Source of the DNA: Amycolatopsis sp. MtRt-6
GTDB lineage: Bacteria > Actinomycetota > Actinomycetes > Mycobacteriales > Pseudonocardiaceae
Length of the DNA: 64,000 nucleotides
Assembly (NCBI RefSeq): GCF_017308975.1
Contig: NZ_JADWPD010000038.1
Coordinates: 48,505-112,504 of the forward strand
Direction: 5' to 3'
Positions 52,801-61,484 of the stretch are shown here, piece after piece; position 1 is the stretch's first letter; each line of letters opens with the position of its first letter. Made by a program: the position numbers and the translations under genes. Below the pieces are notes generated by a model. It made no database searches. It saw nothing but the letters and a program-made list of their open reading frames with translations, and was not told where the DNA came from.

Positions 52801-53418
52801 GGGGTTCGCTTGGCTACGCGTCCGCGGCTACATCTGGCACGCCCGCAAGAACGGCCTCCACATCATCGCGCACTTCGCGACGCCGTCTCCGGAAACCCCT
52901 GGCTACAACAACTGCCGAAATTGCCTGAGCGGTTACCTCATCGTGGGGCCTGCTGAACATGTCGGCTCGTCGGCGGGCCGAGCGCGGTGACGCCGAACCA
53001 CGACTCGCCGACGAACCTCCCGATGACAGGACCGGCCGAGAAAGTCTCGTTGTAGCAGCCCAGGTGGGCGCCTCGGGCGTCGCTTTGGGCAACTGCGGGC
53101 GGCTGCTCGCCGGTCGATCGGCCGGCACGGCTGCGAGACGAACGAGACCCGGCTTCGGCTCCTGTCTCCGGTCGGAGCGATCCGGCCGGAAGGTAGCGGG
53201 TGTGCGGTAAGTCACCGTCATCCCGATGTGGCCGACTGTACACCTCTTCGATGATCCACGGGGAATTGCCAACGACCGCACCGGATGGCAGGCTGTGCGC
53301 AGGACGCGGTACCACCGCGACCAGGCCCCAGTGCCCTTTCCCGAATCGGACCCAGACCCGTCAGGGCTGGAAACCGTTGCTGGACAAGCCTTTGCGACTT
53401 ACCCAGAGCGGTGCGTTG
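52801..53418. other. decayed sequence without intact gene
   Basis: About 620 bases between IS fragments and the desaturase. Open frames on both strands change every 100-200 bases and show no recognisable family; it looks like mobile-element debris. Confidence 0.4.
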
Positions 53419-54447
53419 ATGACTTCCACGCGAATTTCGGACACTCCCGCGATGCCCGGTAGCGATTTCGCCGAGCTGTCGCGGATGATCAAGGAGGCGG
53501 GGCTCCTGCGGCGCCGGCGCCGGTACTACGCCGTCCGGATCGGGGTGAACCTCGCCGCGTTCGGCGGCGGCTGGGTCGCCTTCGCCTATCTCGGCGACTC
53601 GTGGTGGCAGCTGTTCCTCGCCGCGTTCTTCGCGATGGTGTTCGCGCAACTGGCGTTCATCGGCCACGACGCCGGGCACAAGCAGATCTTCGGCAGCCGC
53701 CGGGCGAACGACGCGGCCGGGCTCGTCCACGGTGGACTCACCGGGTTGAGCTACGGCTGGTGGATCGGCACGCACGCGCGTCACCACGCCAATCCCAACA
53801 ACGAGGACGAGGACCCGGACGTCGACATCGCCGCGCTCGCGTTCAGCAGGGCGCAGAGTGCGCAGAAGCGTGGTTTCCTGCGCTGGGTGGCGAAGTACCA
53901 GGCGTTCCTGTTCTTCCCGCTGCTGCTGCTTGAAGGCCTCAACCTGCACGTCTCGAGCGTGAAGGCGGCGTGGCGGGGAGACATCCGCCGGCACAAGCTG
54001 GAGTCCGCGCTGCTCATCGGGCACCTGGTGGCCTACCTCGCCGCGGTGTTCATCGTGCTGTCGCCGCTGACCGGGATCATCTTCGTCCTGGTGCACCAGT
54101 TCCTGTGGGGGCTGTACATGGGTTGCTCGTTCGCCCCCAACCACAAGGGCATGGAAATGCTCGCCGCCGGGCACAAGCTCGACTTCCTGCGCAAGCAGGT
54201 ACTGACCTCCCGCAACATCCGCGGCGGCCGGATGACCGACTTCGCGCTCGGCGGCCTGAACTACCAGATCGAGCACCACCTGTTCCCGAGCATGCCCCGG
54301 CCGAACCTCAAACACGCCCAGGTGATCGTCCGCGACTTCTGCGCCCGGCACGGCATCCCCTACGCCCAGTGCGGCTGGGCCCGCTCGTACGGGTACGTGC
54401 TGCAGCACCTCCACGCGGTGGGTGAACCGCTGCGAGCCACCCCGTGA
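53419..54447 (+). CDS. membrane fatty-acid desaturase (acyl-lipid/acyl-CoA type)
   Basis: 342 residues with four to five membrane helices and the three His boxes HDAGH, HARHH (in GTHARHHANPNNEDEDPDVD) and QIEHHLFPSMPRPNL. The QIEHH third box is the delta-5/6 front-end type, here without a cytochrome b5 domain; DesA3-like proteins of actinobacteria are similar. The enzyme uses a di-iron centre to introduce a double bond into a fatty acyl chain. ATG 53419 is the start giving the usual N terminus. Two small genes follow, each overlapping the previous by four bases. Confidence 0.9.
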   Translation: MTSTRISDTPAMPGSDFAELSRMIKEAGLLRRRRRYYAVRIGVNLAAFGGGWVAFAYLGDSWWQLFLAAFFAMVFAQLAFIGHDAGHKQIFGSRRANDAAGLVHGGLTGLSYGWWIGTHARHHANPNNEDEDPDVDIAALAFSRAQSAQKRGFLRWVAKYQAFLFFPLLLLEGLNLHVSSVKAAWRGDIRRHKLESALLIGHLVAYLAAVFIVLSPLTGIIFVLVHQFLWGLYMGCSFAPNHKGMEMLAAGHKLDFLRKQVLTSRNIRGGRMTDFALGGLNYQIEHHLFPSMPRPNLKHAQVIVRDFCARHGIPYAQCGWARSYGYVLQHLHAVGEPLRATP

Positions 54448-54635
54448 CAGCCGACGTCCCCCGCACCGACCCGCGGTGCCCGAGCTGCCCGCACCCGCTG
54501 AGCGAGCACGACGCGATCGCGCGCCGCTACTGCGCGGCGACGCAGGCCGGTCAGGCCGCCGACCGGGGCTGCGTATGCAGCACCGTCCAAGGCCATACCA
54601 ATGCCGCTGAGAAACAGACGAGGACCCACCGATGA
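54444..54635 (+). CDS. Cys-rich mini-protein (RGCVC type)
   Basis: 63 residues with cysteines in PRCPSCPHPLSEH, YCAAT and DRGCVCST, an arrangement resembling a zinc ribbon and recurrent in small actinobacterial proteins. GTG 54444 overlaps the desaturase stop, and its own stop overlaps the next ATG (ATGA). Function unknown. Confidence 0.7.
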   Translation: MTADVPRTDPRCPSCPHPLSEHDAIARRYCAATQAGQAADRGCVCSTVQGHTNAAEKQTRTHR

Positions 54636-54787
54636 GTACCACCGAACCCGCCACTCGCTACCAGCTGCGCGTAGACCGCGTGAAGCACATCGTCCTGGAG
54701 CACACGACGCTCAGCGACGTGAAGGCGCTCGCGCTCGCCGTGCACATGGTGCACGAGCTCGACACCGTCCCAGAACACATCCGCTGA
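54632..54787 (+). CDS. small DUF6307-like protein
   Basis: 51 residues: MSTTEPATRYQLRVDRVKHI, VLEHTTLSDVKALALAVHMV, HELDTVPEHIR. It matches the pattern R-Y-x2-RV-x2-V...LS...ALA...L-(D/E)-x-(I/V)-PE-x2-R, shared with the protein at 59552-59698. GAGGA lies upstream and the start overlaps the preceding stop. Third gene of the desaturase operon. Family name given from memory; function unknown. Confidence 0.65.
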   Translation: MSTTEPATRYQLRVDRVKHIVLEHTTLSDVKALALAVHMVHELDTVPEHIR

Positions 54788-54879
54788 GACTCTGCGGAGC
54801 ACGTCCGGCAGCCCGAAGGCTTCGAAGTCAGCTGGGACGAACGTGTCACCTCGCCATCTGCACACCGACGACCGTCCTG

Positions 54880-55506
54880 TGCCCCCGTTCACCCCGAACC
54901 CGGCGACGCACTGCGGGAGCCCACCGTCGCGGCGAACTTCGTCGAACTCTTCCTGGCCAAGGAGAACCACGACGGACCGGTCGGGATCAGCTACCTCCGC
55001 AAGATCGAACTGCCGATCCCGTTCGCCTGTTACGGCGCGATGCTGGCCGGTGTCGACCAGTGCCGACGGGCGCCAGCAACCCCGCCGGCCTGCCCCTCGT
55101 CCTGGACCGCCTCGCCCGCCACGAATCGATCACCCTGCCGGTCCGGGTCCAGGGAGCCACCTCCACCGACGGCGACTTCGCCATCCACTTCGAGCCGTGT
55201 GACCGCGCCGTCGACGACCGGCCGGTGCTGCGCCGGCCACACTTCGACGCGATCGTCGCCTCCGTCGACCTCGCCACCGCACTCGCGGCCGAGCCCGCCG
55301 CCCGCCCGGACGGATTCGTGGTCGAAGGCCGCACCGCCGGCGGCACAACGCCTCACCCCGGGGACCACGCCTATTCGGACGGCTCGGGACCTTCTCGCTG
55401 CTCGCCCCGCAGCCGCAACCAGAGCCTCACCGTGACCGTCGCCGACCACGCCACGATCGACAAGGACACCGAGGGCACCACTGTCACCACGACCTGGTCT
55501 CGGTGA
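54880..55506 (+). pseudogene. frameshifted gene remnant, family not recognised
   Basis: One frame gives EPTVAANFVELFLAKENHDG and SYLRKIELPIPFACYGAMLA up to about 55070; another then continues GLPLVLDRLARHESITLPVR... FVVEGRTAGG to a stop at 55506, both with gene-like codon use. No start with a ribosome site is evident. Confidence 0.4.
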
Positions 55507-55705
55507 TGGGTAGCCCACGCCGGAACGGCAGCCCGCCCCCACCACGACATGCCTTCGTGATAGCCAGGCCCGCCGCGCTCCAGCACCCGACCAATGGTCA
55601 CTGATTGTGATCAGAAGGACGAGTAACTACCTCCACCGGGGGTAGACCGAAGGGATAGAGTGCTGCGCTTGCATCAGCGAGCGCGGCACCGGAAGGAGCC
55701 GCACG

Positions 55706-56122
55706 GTGCTCGTCACTTGGAGTACGTACGGTCAGGAAGGCTGGCAGGTCTTGGAGCTGGCCGGCACGGATCCCTCGGTCCTGACCGCCGCCCGTCGATG
55801 GGTCGAGGGCCGACTGACCACGTTGAGTGAAAACGATCGCCTCGGCACGATGATGGTCGTCGAGGAACTGCTGGAGAACGCGTACCAGCACGCTGGAGGA
55901 GCCGATCAGCTGCGGATCCACCACACGCACGACTCGTGCGAGGTCACGGTTGCGGTCGCCGACGTCGGTGCCGGCGAGCCACGGATGCGCGTTCCCGACC
56001 ACAGTGGCGGCCGTGGACTGCTGGTTGTCGATCAGGTGTGTGCCGAGTGGGGGGTGAGCTCCCACGATGACGGCAAGCTCGTCTGGGGACGCGTCGACTG
56101 CGATGATCCCGAAAGTTCGTAG
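55706..56122 (+). CDS. ATP-binding protein, anti-sigma-factor (HATPase_c_2) kinase family
   Basis: 138 residues. The Bergerat ATP fold is visible in VVEELLENAYQHAGGADQLR (N box), VAVADVGAGEPRM (G1) and GGRGLLVVDQVCAEWGV (G2). Streptomyces-type proteins of this family phosphorylate anti-sigma antagonists; no STAS or PP2C gene is adjacent. GTG 55706 has GGAAGGAG upstream. Confidence 0.85.
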   Translation: MLVTWSTYGQEGWQVLELAGTDPSVLTAARRWVEGRLTTLSENDRLGTMMVVEELLENAYQHAGGADQLRIHHTHDSCEVTVAVADVGAGEPRMRVPDHSGGRGLLVVDQVCAEWGVSSHDDGKLVWGRVDCDDPESS

Positions 56123-56223
56123 CCGGGCTTTGGACATTCCAGCGGGTGTCCTGCCCGCTCAGCCTGGACAAAAAGGCCAGCCAGGCGAGCGCCTGCGGCG
56201 GTGCAGCTGTGAAGCGGTAGGAC

Positions 56224-56517
56224 GTGGTTGAGGCCGAGCACGTCGAGCAGCGCCCGCGGTCTCAAGCGAAGTTCCTCGTTGATGAGCGCGGTGAAGCGGC
56301 CGGCGACGGCGAGGTCGACTTCGCCGGCGGCCAGACCCACGACGACAGCCGGATCTTCGTCACCCACGCCGCGATCGCGCTCGCCGGCGCGCAAACCGAA
56401 GCCCAGCTGCACGTGGCGATCGAGCACCACGACGTCATCGGCATGGCAAAGGGCATCTTGATGAACCGCCACGACATCGACGCCATGCAGGCGTTCCGGA
56501 TGCTGGTGGCAAGGTGA
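56224..56517 (+). pseudogene. truncated GAF/ANTAR regulator
   Basis: The last 60 residues read DDSRIFVTHAAIALAGAQTE, then LHVAIEHHDVIGMAKGILMN and RHDIDAMQAFRMLVAR, matching an ANTAR RNA-binding domain. The domain is cut before its last helix and the GAF part is nearly gone, so the protein is probably non-functional. Confidence 0.6.
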
Positions 56518-56682
56518 CCTCACCCTGCCGAGATCCGTCCGCCGGTGTTCGGTGGCGCCGGCCTCGAACGGCGGGTGCGACCGCCCACAGCGTGACCAAG
56601 CAGCGCCGGTTGGGCCCGCCACTCGGTTCGGCGCGCAGCGCCGATGGACGTGCGGGCACCTACCAGCGAGCAGACTGGGGCG

Positions 56683-57477
56683 ATGGTGTCATCCCCGCTC
56701 GAAATCCCCGGCGCGCCGGGGCACACCGCTGCGCCGGTCGTCGCGCTGGTCGCGTCCGCGGGCGGGCTCGGGGCGATCACTTCCGTGCTGAGCACGCTGC
56801 CCGCCGATTTCGGATTCGCCGTGGTGGTCGCCCAGCACATGGGCGGACACGGCGGGAAGCTGGCCGACATCCTGCGCCGCCGGCTGCCGCTGACCGTCGA
56901 GTGGGCCGCCGACGGCGATCCGCTGCGGCCGGCACCGTGGCCGTGTGCCCGGCGCGGACGGTGATGGAGCTGCTGCCGGGCGGAACGCTGTCGCTGGCCC
57001 CGGCCACCGGCCCCGGTTCCGGCGGCGTGCTCGACGCGTTGCTGGCCTCCCTCGCCGGGTCGGTCGGCGAGCGCGCGGTGGCCGTGGTGCTGTCGGGTAT
57101 GGGCCAGGACGGCTTGGTGGGTGCCCAGGCGATCAGGCAGGCCGGCGGCACCGTGATCGCGCAGAGCGCGCAGTCCGCCGAGCACTCGTCGATGCCCTCG
57201 TCCGTGACTGAGGCGGGCGTGGCGAACCTGGTGCTGGACCTGGCCCAGATCGGGCCGGTGCTGTGGGATGTCGCGCAGGGCGGCCTGCTGCCCCGGGGCG
57301 CCGGGGACCGCCCCGATACCGGCTTCGTGTTCGCCGGGACCGGCGAAGTCGCCACGCTGGCGCGGAAGGTCGACTGGAGCCAGACGCCGCTGGGGCCGGT
57401 CCGGGAGTGGCCGGCGCAGCTGGTGACCCTGGTGCGGACGGTGCTCGACAGCCCGGTGGGGATGTGCCTGCTGTGGG
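56683..57477 (+). pseudogene. broken CheB-type methylesterase domain
   Basis: ATG 56683 opens VVALVASAGGLGAITSVLST and VVVAQHMGGHGGKLADILRR, the CheB catalytic opening. Near 56931 one base is missing (expected PLRPGTVAVCPAR), and the frame continues elsewhere as TVMELLPGGTLSLAPATGPG, VLSGMGQDGLVGAQAIRQAG and SSMPSSVTEAGVANLVLDLA. The text then runs into a PAS-like DWSQTPLGPVREWP and breaks at about 57477. It is the front of the kinase that follows. Confidence 0.75.
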
Positions 57478-57519
57478 GTCGGCTACCTCACCGACCCGAC
57501 GCGGCAGCGGGCGGAACTC

Positions 57520-59433
57520 GTGGCCGCGGTGGGCACCCCGGCCGGTGGGCCGCTGGCGCCGCACACCGCGTTGCTGTCCTGGCGGCGGCCGAAGTGGCCG
57601 GTGGCCGAGCTGGTGGCGACCGGCGAACCCGTCCTCGCCACGGACCTGGCGCACGCCTTCCGCGGGGTGACCGTCGGCGCGGACGGCGAAGAACCCGGGT
57701 CCGCGATGCTCTTCCCGCTCGGCGAAACCCCCGCCCGCGCCCCCGCGGGGGTGCTGATCCTCGGCGTGAGCCCGCGGCTGCCGCTGGACGAGACCTACCG
57801 GCACTTCCTCGGCCTGGTCGCTGCCCAGGCCACCGCCGCGCTCACCGACGCCGTGCACCGGCGGCGCCAGAGCGACCGGATCGACCAGCTCGCCGAGCTC
57901 GACCGCGCCAAGACGCAGCTGCTCTCCACCGTCAGCCACGAACTGCGCACCCCGCTCACCCTGCTGCTCGCTCCGCTCGACGACCTCGCCGCGCCCGAGT
58001 CGGAGTTGCCCGCCCACCTGCGTGAGCAGGTCGACGTCGCCGCCCGCCGGCTGCTCGGGATGGTCGAAACCCTGCTCGACTTCTCGCAGATCGAGGCGGG
58101 CCGCCTGCGGGCCCGGTCCGAGCCCACCGACCTGGCCCAGCTCACCGAAGACATCGCCAGCACCTTCCGCGGCGCGGCCGACCACGCCGGGATCACCCTG
58201 GAGGTCGACTGCCCGCCCCTGAGCGCGCCGGTGCCGGTCGACCCGGAGATGTGGGAGAAGATCGTCGCCAACCTGCTGTCGAACGCCGTGAAGTTCACCT
58301 TCGCCGGCACGATCACCGTCACCCTGCGCGAGCTGCCCCAGCACATCCAGGTCACCGTGTGCGACACCGGCGTCGGCATCCCGGAAGACGAGTTGCCCAA
58401 GGTGTTCACCCGCTTCCACCGCGCCCCCGCCACGCGCTCGCGCACCCACGACGGCGCCGGCATCGGCCTGGCGCTGGTCCACGACCTCGCCCGGCTCCTG
58501 CACGGCCGGGTCAAGGTACGCAGCACCGTGGGCGAGGGCAGTGAATTCACCGTGTGGGTGACGCGCAAGCAGCCCCGGGCCACCGTCGGCGCCCAGCCCG
58601 GCCGCGTCCACCGCGCCACCGCAGCCGCCCTCGCCGAAGCCGCGGAGAATTGGGACACCCACACCGACGACACCCCGGCCCCAGCGCAGCCTGACCGCGC
58701 ACGGCTGCTGGTCGTCGACGACAACCGCGACATGCGGGACTACCTCACCCGGCTCCTGTCACCGAACTGGCACGTCCACGCCGTCGGCGACGCGCAGCAG
58801 ACGCTCGAATCGGCCCGACGGAACCCGCCCGACCTGATCGTCGCCGACGTCATGATGCCGGAAATGGACGGGCTCGAACTGGCCCACCGCCTGCGGGCCG
58901 ACCCCGCACTGCGGGAGGTGCCGCTGATCATGCTCAGCGCCCGCGCCGGCGACGAAGCCACCGTCGAGGGCCTCACCGCCGGCGCCGACGACTACCTGGT
59001 CAAACCGTTCGCACCCAGCGAGCTCGTCGCCCGCATCGCCGCCCAGCTCGAACGCCGCCGCGTCCGGGAAACCGGCGACCGCCGGTTCCGCGCCCTCGTC
59101 GCCGCCACCTTCGACGCGGTCTACCGGATGAACCCCGACTGGAGCGAAATGCGCGGGCTCGACGGTCGCGGGTTCATCGCCGACACCACCGCCCCCAGTC
59201 ACTCCTGGCTCGACAGCTACATCGCCCCGCCCGACCAGCCCGGCCTGCTCGCCGCGATCGACGAAGCAGTCCGCACGAAAAGTGTGTTCGACACCGTCCA
59301 CCGAGTCCGCCGCGCCGACGGCACCCTCGGCTGGACCCACTCCCGGGCCGTCCCGCTGTGCGACGACCACGGCGAGATCGTCGAGTGGGTCGGCACCGCC
59401 ACCGAAGTCCCCGGTCCGGTGGCCGAGCCCTGA
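57520..59433 (+). CDS. hybrid sensor histidine kinase, back half of a disrupted CheB-kinase fusion
   Basis: 637 residues if read from GTG 57520. A GAF-like region, HisKA with LLSTVSHELRTPLT, HATPase with NLLSNAVKFT, DTGVGIPEDELPKVFTRFHR and GAGIGLALV, then a receiver domain (RLLVVDDNRDMRDYLTRLL, IVADVMMPEMDGLEL, DDYLVKPF) and a C-terminal PAS-like fold. The kinase core is intact, but the frame is open upstream to VGYLTDPTRQRAEL without a ribosome site, and the CheB/PAS front lies in another frame. It may be an expressed fragment or part of one pseudogene. Confidence 0.65.
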   Translation: MAAVGTPAGGPLAPHTALLSWRRPKWPVAELVATGEPVLATDLAHAFRGVTVGADGEEPGSAMLFPLGETPARAPAGVLILGVSPRLPLDETYRHFLGLVAAQATAALTDAVHRRRQSDRIDQLAELDRAKTQLLSTVSHELRTPLTLLLAPLDDLAAPESELPAHLREQVDVAARRLLGMVETLLDFSQIEAGRLRARSEPTDLAQLTEDIASTFRGAADHAGITLEVDCPPLSAPVPVDPEMWEKIVANLLSNAVKFTFAGTITVTLRELPQHIQVTVCDTGVGIPEDELPKVFTRFHRAPATRSRTHDGAGIGLALVHDLARLLHGRVKVRSTVGEGSEFTVWVTRKQPRATVGAQPGRVHRATAAALAEAAENWDTHTDDTPAPAQPDRARLLVVDDNRDMRDYLTRLLSPNWHVHAVGDAQQTLESARRNPPDLIVADVMMPEMDGLELAHRLRADPALREVPLIMLSARAGDEATVEGLTAGADDYLVKPFAPSELVARIAAQLERRRVRETGDRRFRALVAATFDAVYRMNPDWSEMRGLDGRGFIADTTAPSHSWLDSYIAPPDQPGLLAAIDEAVRTKSVFDTVHRVRRADGTLGWTHSRAVPLCDDHGEIVEWVGTATEVPGPVAEP

Positions 59434-59551
59434 GAGAGGAACCTGCGCGGCGAAATCGACTGCCAGTCTCGACGCGGGGAAATCCGAATTGATCGCCCGC
59501 CACGTGAGTGCCCGTCTGCGGACGCCGGACCCATTGCCCACAGCGCTGCGG

Positions 59552-59698
59552 TCACCGCATCTTCTCGGGGATCTCTTCGAGCGTCCGCAGCAACCGGATC
59601 GCCAATGCGCGGGCTTCTTCGGCGGACAGCGGCGAATTCTCCTTCACCGTGTTCTCCACGAGGTTCACTCGCTGTTCGTAACGGGACACGAAGTCCAT
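59552..59698 (-). CDS. small DUF6307-like protein
   Basis: 48 residues: MDFVSRYEQRVNLVENTVKE, NSPLSAEEARALAIRLLRTL, EEIPEKMR. It has the same pattern as the protein at 54632-54787. AGAAGG lies six bases before ATG 59698. All-helical, soluble, function unknown. Family name is from memory. Confidence 0.7.
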   Translation of the reverse strand: MDFVSRYEQRVNLVENTVKENSPLSAEEARALAIRLLRTLEEIPEKMR

Positions 59699-59765
59699 GT
59701 CTGACCTTCTTCTCTTGATGACACAACCGGATCGAAGGGAAAGCACTTGTCCCGAAGCACCGATG

Positions 59766-59981
59766 TCACCGGCGGGTGCGGCGGCCGGACGGGTCGTGCG
59801 CCCACTTGCCGGGTGCGGCAGGCCGGCGGCGCAGGGAGCGTTCGGCCTCGTCTTCGGCAGCGGGGGCCGGCGTGTACACCGGCTGGCGGAACAAGCTCCC
59901 GTACCGGCTGTCCTGCGGTGTGGTGAGCATTCCGGGGCGGGGTTGTTCCGCGATGGGATGGCTGAACAACGAGCTGTCCAT
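59766..59981 (-). CDS. hypothetical protein with repeated SLF motif
   Basis: 71 residues: MDSSLFSHPIAEQPRPGMLT, TPQDSRYGSLFRQPVYTPAP and a basic Arg-rich tail. Two SLF(S/R)(H/Q)P motifs suggest an internal duplication. No ribosome site stands before ATG 59981; AAAGGA lies 20 bases upstream, leaving a rare ATC start possible. Probably real by codon use, function unknown. Confidence 0.45.
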   Translation of the reverse strand: MDSSLFSHPIAEQPRPGMLTTPQDSRYGSLFRQPVYTPAPAAEDEAERSLRRRPAAPGKWAHDPSGRRTRR

Positions 59982-60311
59982 GGTGGGAGTACTGATGGGA
60001 AATCCTTTCGTGTGCGCCGCCGGAGGGCGGCGCCGGGTATGCGAGCGGCGAGGGCCGGACGACGGACAGGGCACCGATGCGGGGTCACCAGTCGACGTGC
60101 CTGGGCTTCAGCGCGGCCGTGATTCGGTGAGAGTGGTTTTGGGGTCCGACGGCATGTCGGTGCTCCCGTCCCCGGCCGCTGGCAGCGTCGGATTGGGGCC
60201 GAGGACGGCGCAGGTTCGACCACTTGCGCACGAAATGCTCTCGGACTACACCCAGCGTACACGACGGCCGCGCTGGGTGTGTTAAGACTGGGTTCTAGCA
60301 AAGGGGCCCTC
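59982..60311. other. divergent intergenic region
   Basis: 330 bases without a supported gene, containing a 10-bp inverted repeat at 60248-60280 close to the ceo-like gene. Confidence 0.4.
60248..60280. promoter_or_regulatory. inverted repeat upstream of the dehydrogenase-like gene
   Basis: ACACCCAGCG (60248-60257) and CGCTGGGTGT (60271-60280) are perfectly complementary across 13 bases, 31 bases before the GTG at 60312. Operator or leader hairpin. Confidence 0.35.
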
Positions 60312-61484
60312 GTGGACCAGCTCAGTCTCGGCGTCATCGCGCGTTCCCGCAAAGAGAACGAACGGCGGTTGCCGATCCACCCGCACCACCTCGACCGGAT
60401 CGACGCCGATCTCCGGGACCGCATCTACCTCGAACACGGCTACGGCGACCCCTTCGGGGTGCCCGACGAACACCTGGCGAACGCTGTCGCGGGGCTGCGC
60501 ACGCGCGAGCAGCTCATCGCCGAGTGCGACGTCGTCCTGCTGGCCAAACCCCTGCCGGAAGACGTCGCCGAATTGCGGCCCGGCCAGGTGCTGTGGGGCT
60601 GGCCGCACTGCGTGCAGGACGCCGAGCTGACCCAGCTGGCCCTCGACCGGCGGCTGACCGTGATCGCCTTTGAGGCGATGAACCACTGGCGGCGCGACGG
60701 CTCGTTCGGGCTGCACGTCTTCCACAAGAACAACGAACTGGCCGGCTACTGCTCGGTCCTGCACGCCCTGCAGCTGATCGGTTCGACCGGGGACTACGGC
60801 CGCAGGCTTCGCGCGGTGGTGATCGGCTTCGGCGCGACCGCACGCGGCTCGGTGACCGCGCTGAACGCCCACGGCATCCACGACGTCGAAGTCCTCACCG
60901 CTCGCGGTCTCAGCGCGGTCGCCTCACCGATCCACTCCGCGACGATGGTCCACTTCGACCACGACGAGAACAACCCCGGCGACCCCCGGCGCAGCCACGC
61001 GCACACCGCCCACGGGCGGGTGCCGCTGGCCGGGTTCCTCGCCGAGCACGACATCGTCGTCAACTGCGTGCTCCAGGACACCGACGCGCCGCTGACCTTC
61101 CTCATCGAGGACGACCTCGCGGCGTTCCGGCCCGGCAGCCTCATCGTCGACGTCTCCTGCGACGAAGGCATGGGCTTCAGCTGGGCGCGGCCCACCACGT
61201 TCGCCCGGCCGGCCTTTCCGGTCGGCGACGGCATCACCTACTACGCCGTCGACCACAGCCCGTCCTACCTGTGGAACTCCGCGACCTGGGAAATCAGCGA
61301 AGCCTTGCTCCCCCACTTGCGCACAGTCCTCTCCGGACACTCCACATGGGGCAATCACGAGACCGTCCGGCGCGCTGTCGAGATCCGGGACGGCACGATC
61401 CGCAACCCCGCGATCCTGTCCTTCCAGGACCGCTCGCCGGAATATCCGCACCGGCGGCTCACGGCACCGGAACCGTCCACCTGA
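60312..61484 (+). CDS. N5-(carboxyethyl)ornithine synthase / alanine-dehydrogenase-like enzyme
   Basis: 390 residues. SLGVIARSRKENERRLPIHP is the N-terminal substrate-binding pattern of the AlaDH/PNT family, and VVIGFGATARGSVTALNAHG is the NAD(P)-binding Rossmann motif. The pattern HVFHKNNELAGYCSVLHALQ and VDHSPSYLWNSATWEISEAL fits carboxyethylornithine synthase-like members, which reductively join pyruvate and ornithine. GTG 60312 has AAGGGG five bases upstream. Its 3' end overlaps the convergent kinase gene by 26 bases. Confidence 0.82.
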   Translation: MDQLSLGVIARSRKENERRLPIHPHHLDRIDADLRDRIYLEHGYGDPFGVPDEHLANAVAGLRTREQLIAECDVVLLAKPLPEDVAELRPGQVLWGWPHCVQDAELTQLALDRRLTVIAFEAMNHWRRDGSFGLHVFHKNNELAGYCSVLHALQLIGSTGDYGRRLRAVVIGFGATARGSVTALNAHGIHDVEVLTARGLSAVASPIHSATMVHFDHDENNPGDPRRSHAHTAHGRVPLAGFLAEHDIVVNCVLQDTDAPLTFLIEDDLAAFRPGSLIVDVSCDEGMGFSWARPTTFARPAFPVGDGITYYAVDHSPSYLWNSATWEISEALLPHLRTVLSGHSTWGNHETVRRAVEIRDGTIRNPAILSFQDRSPEYPHRRLTAPEPST

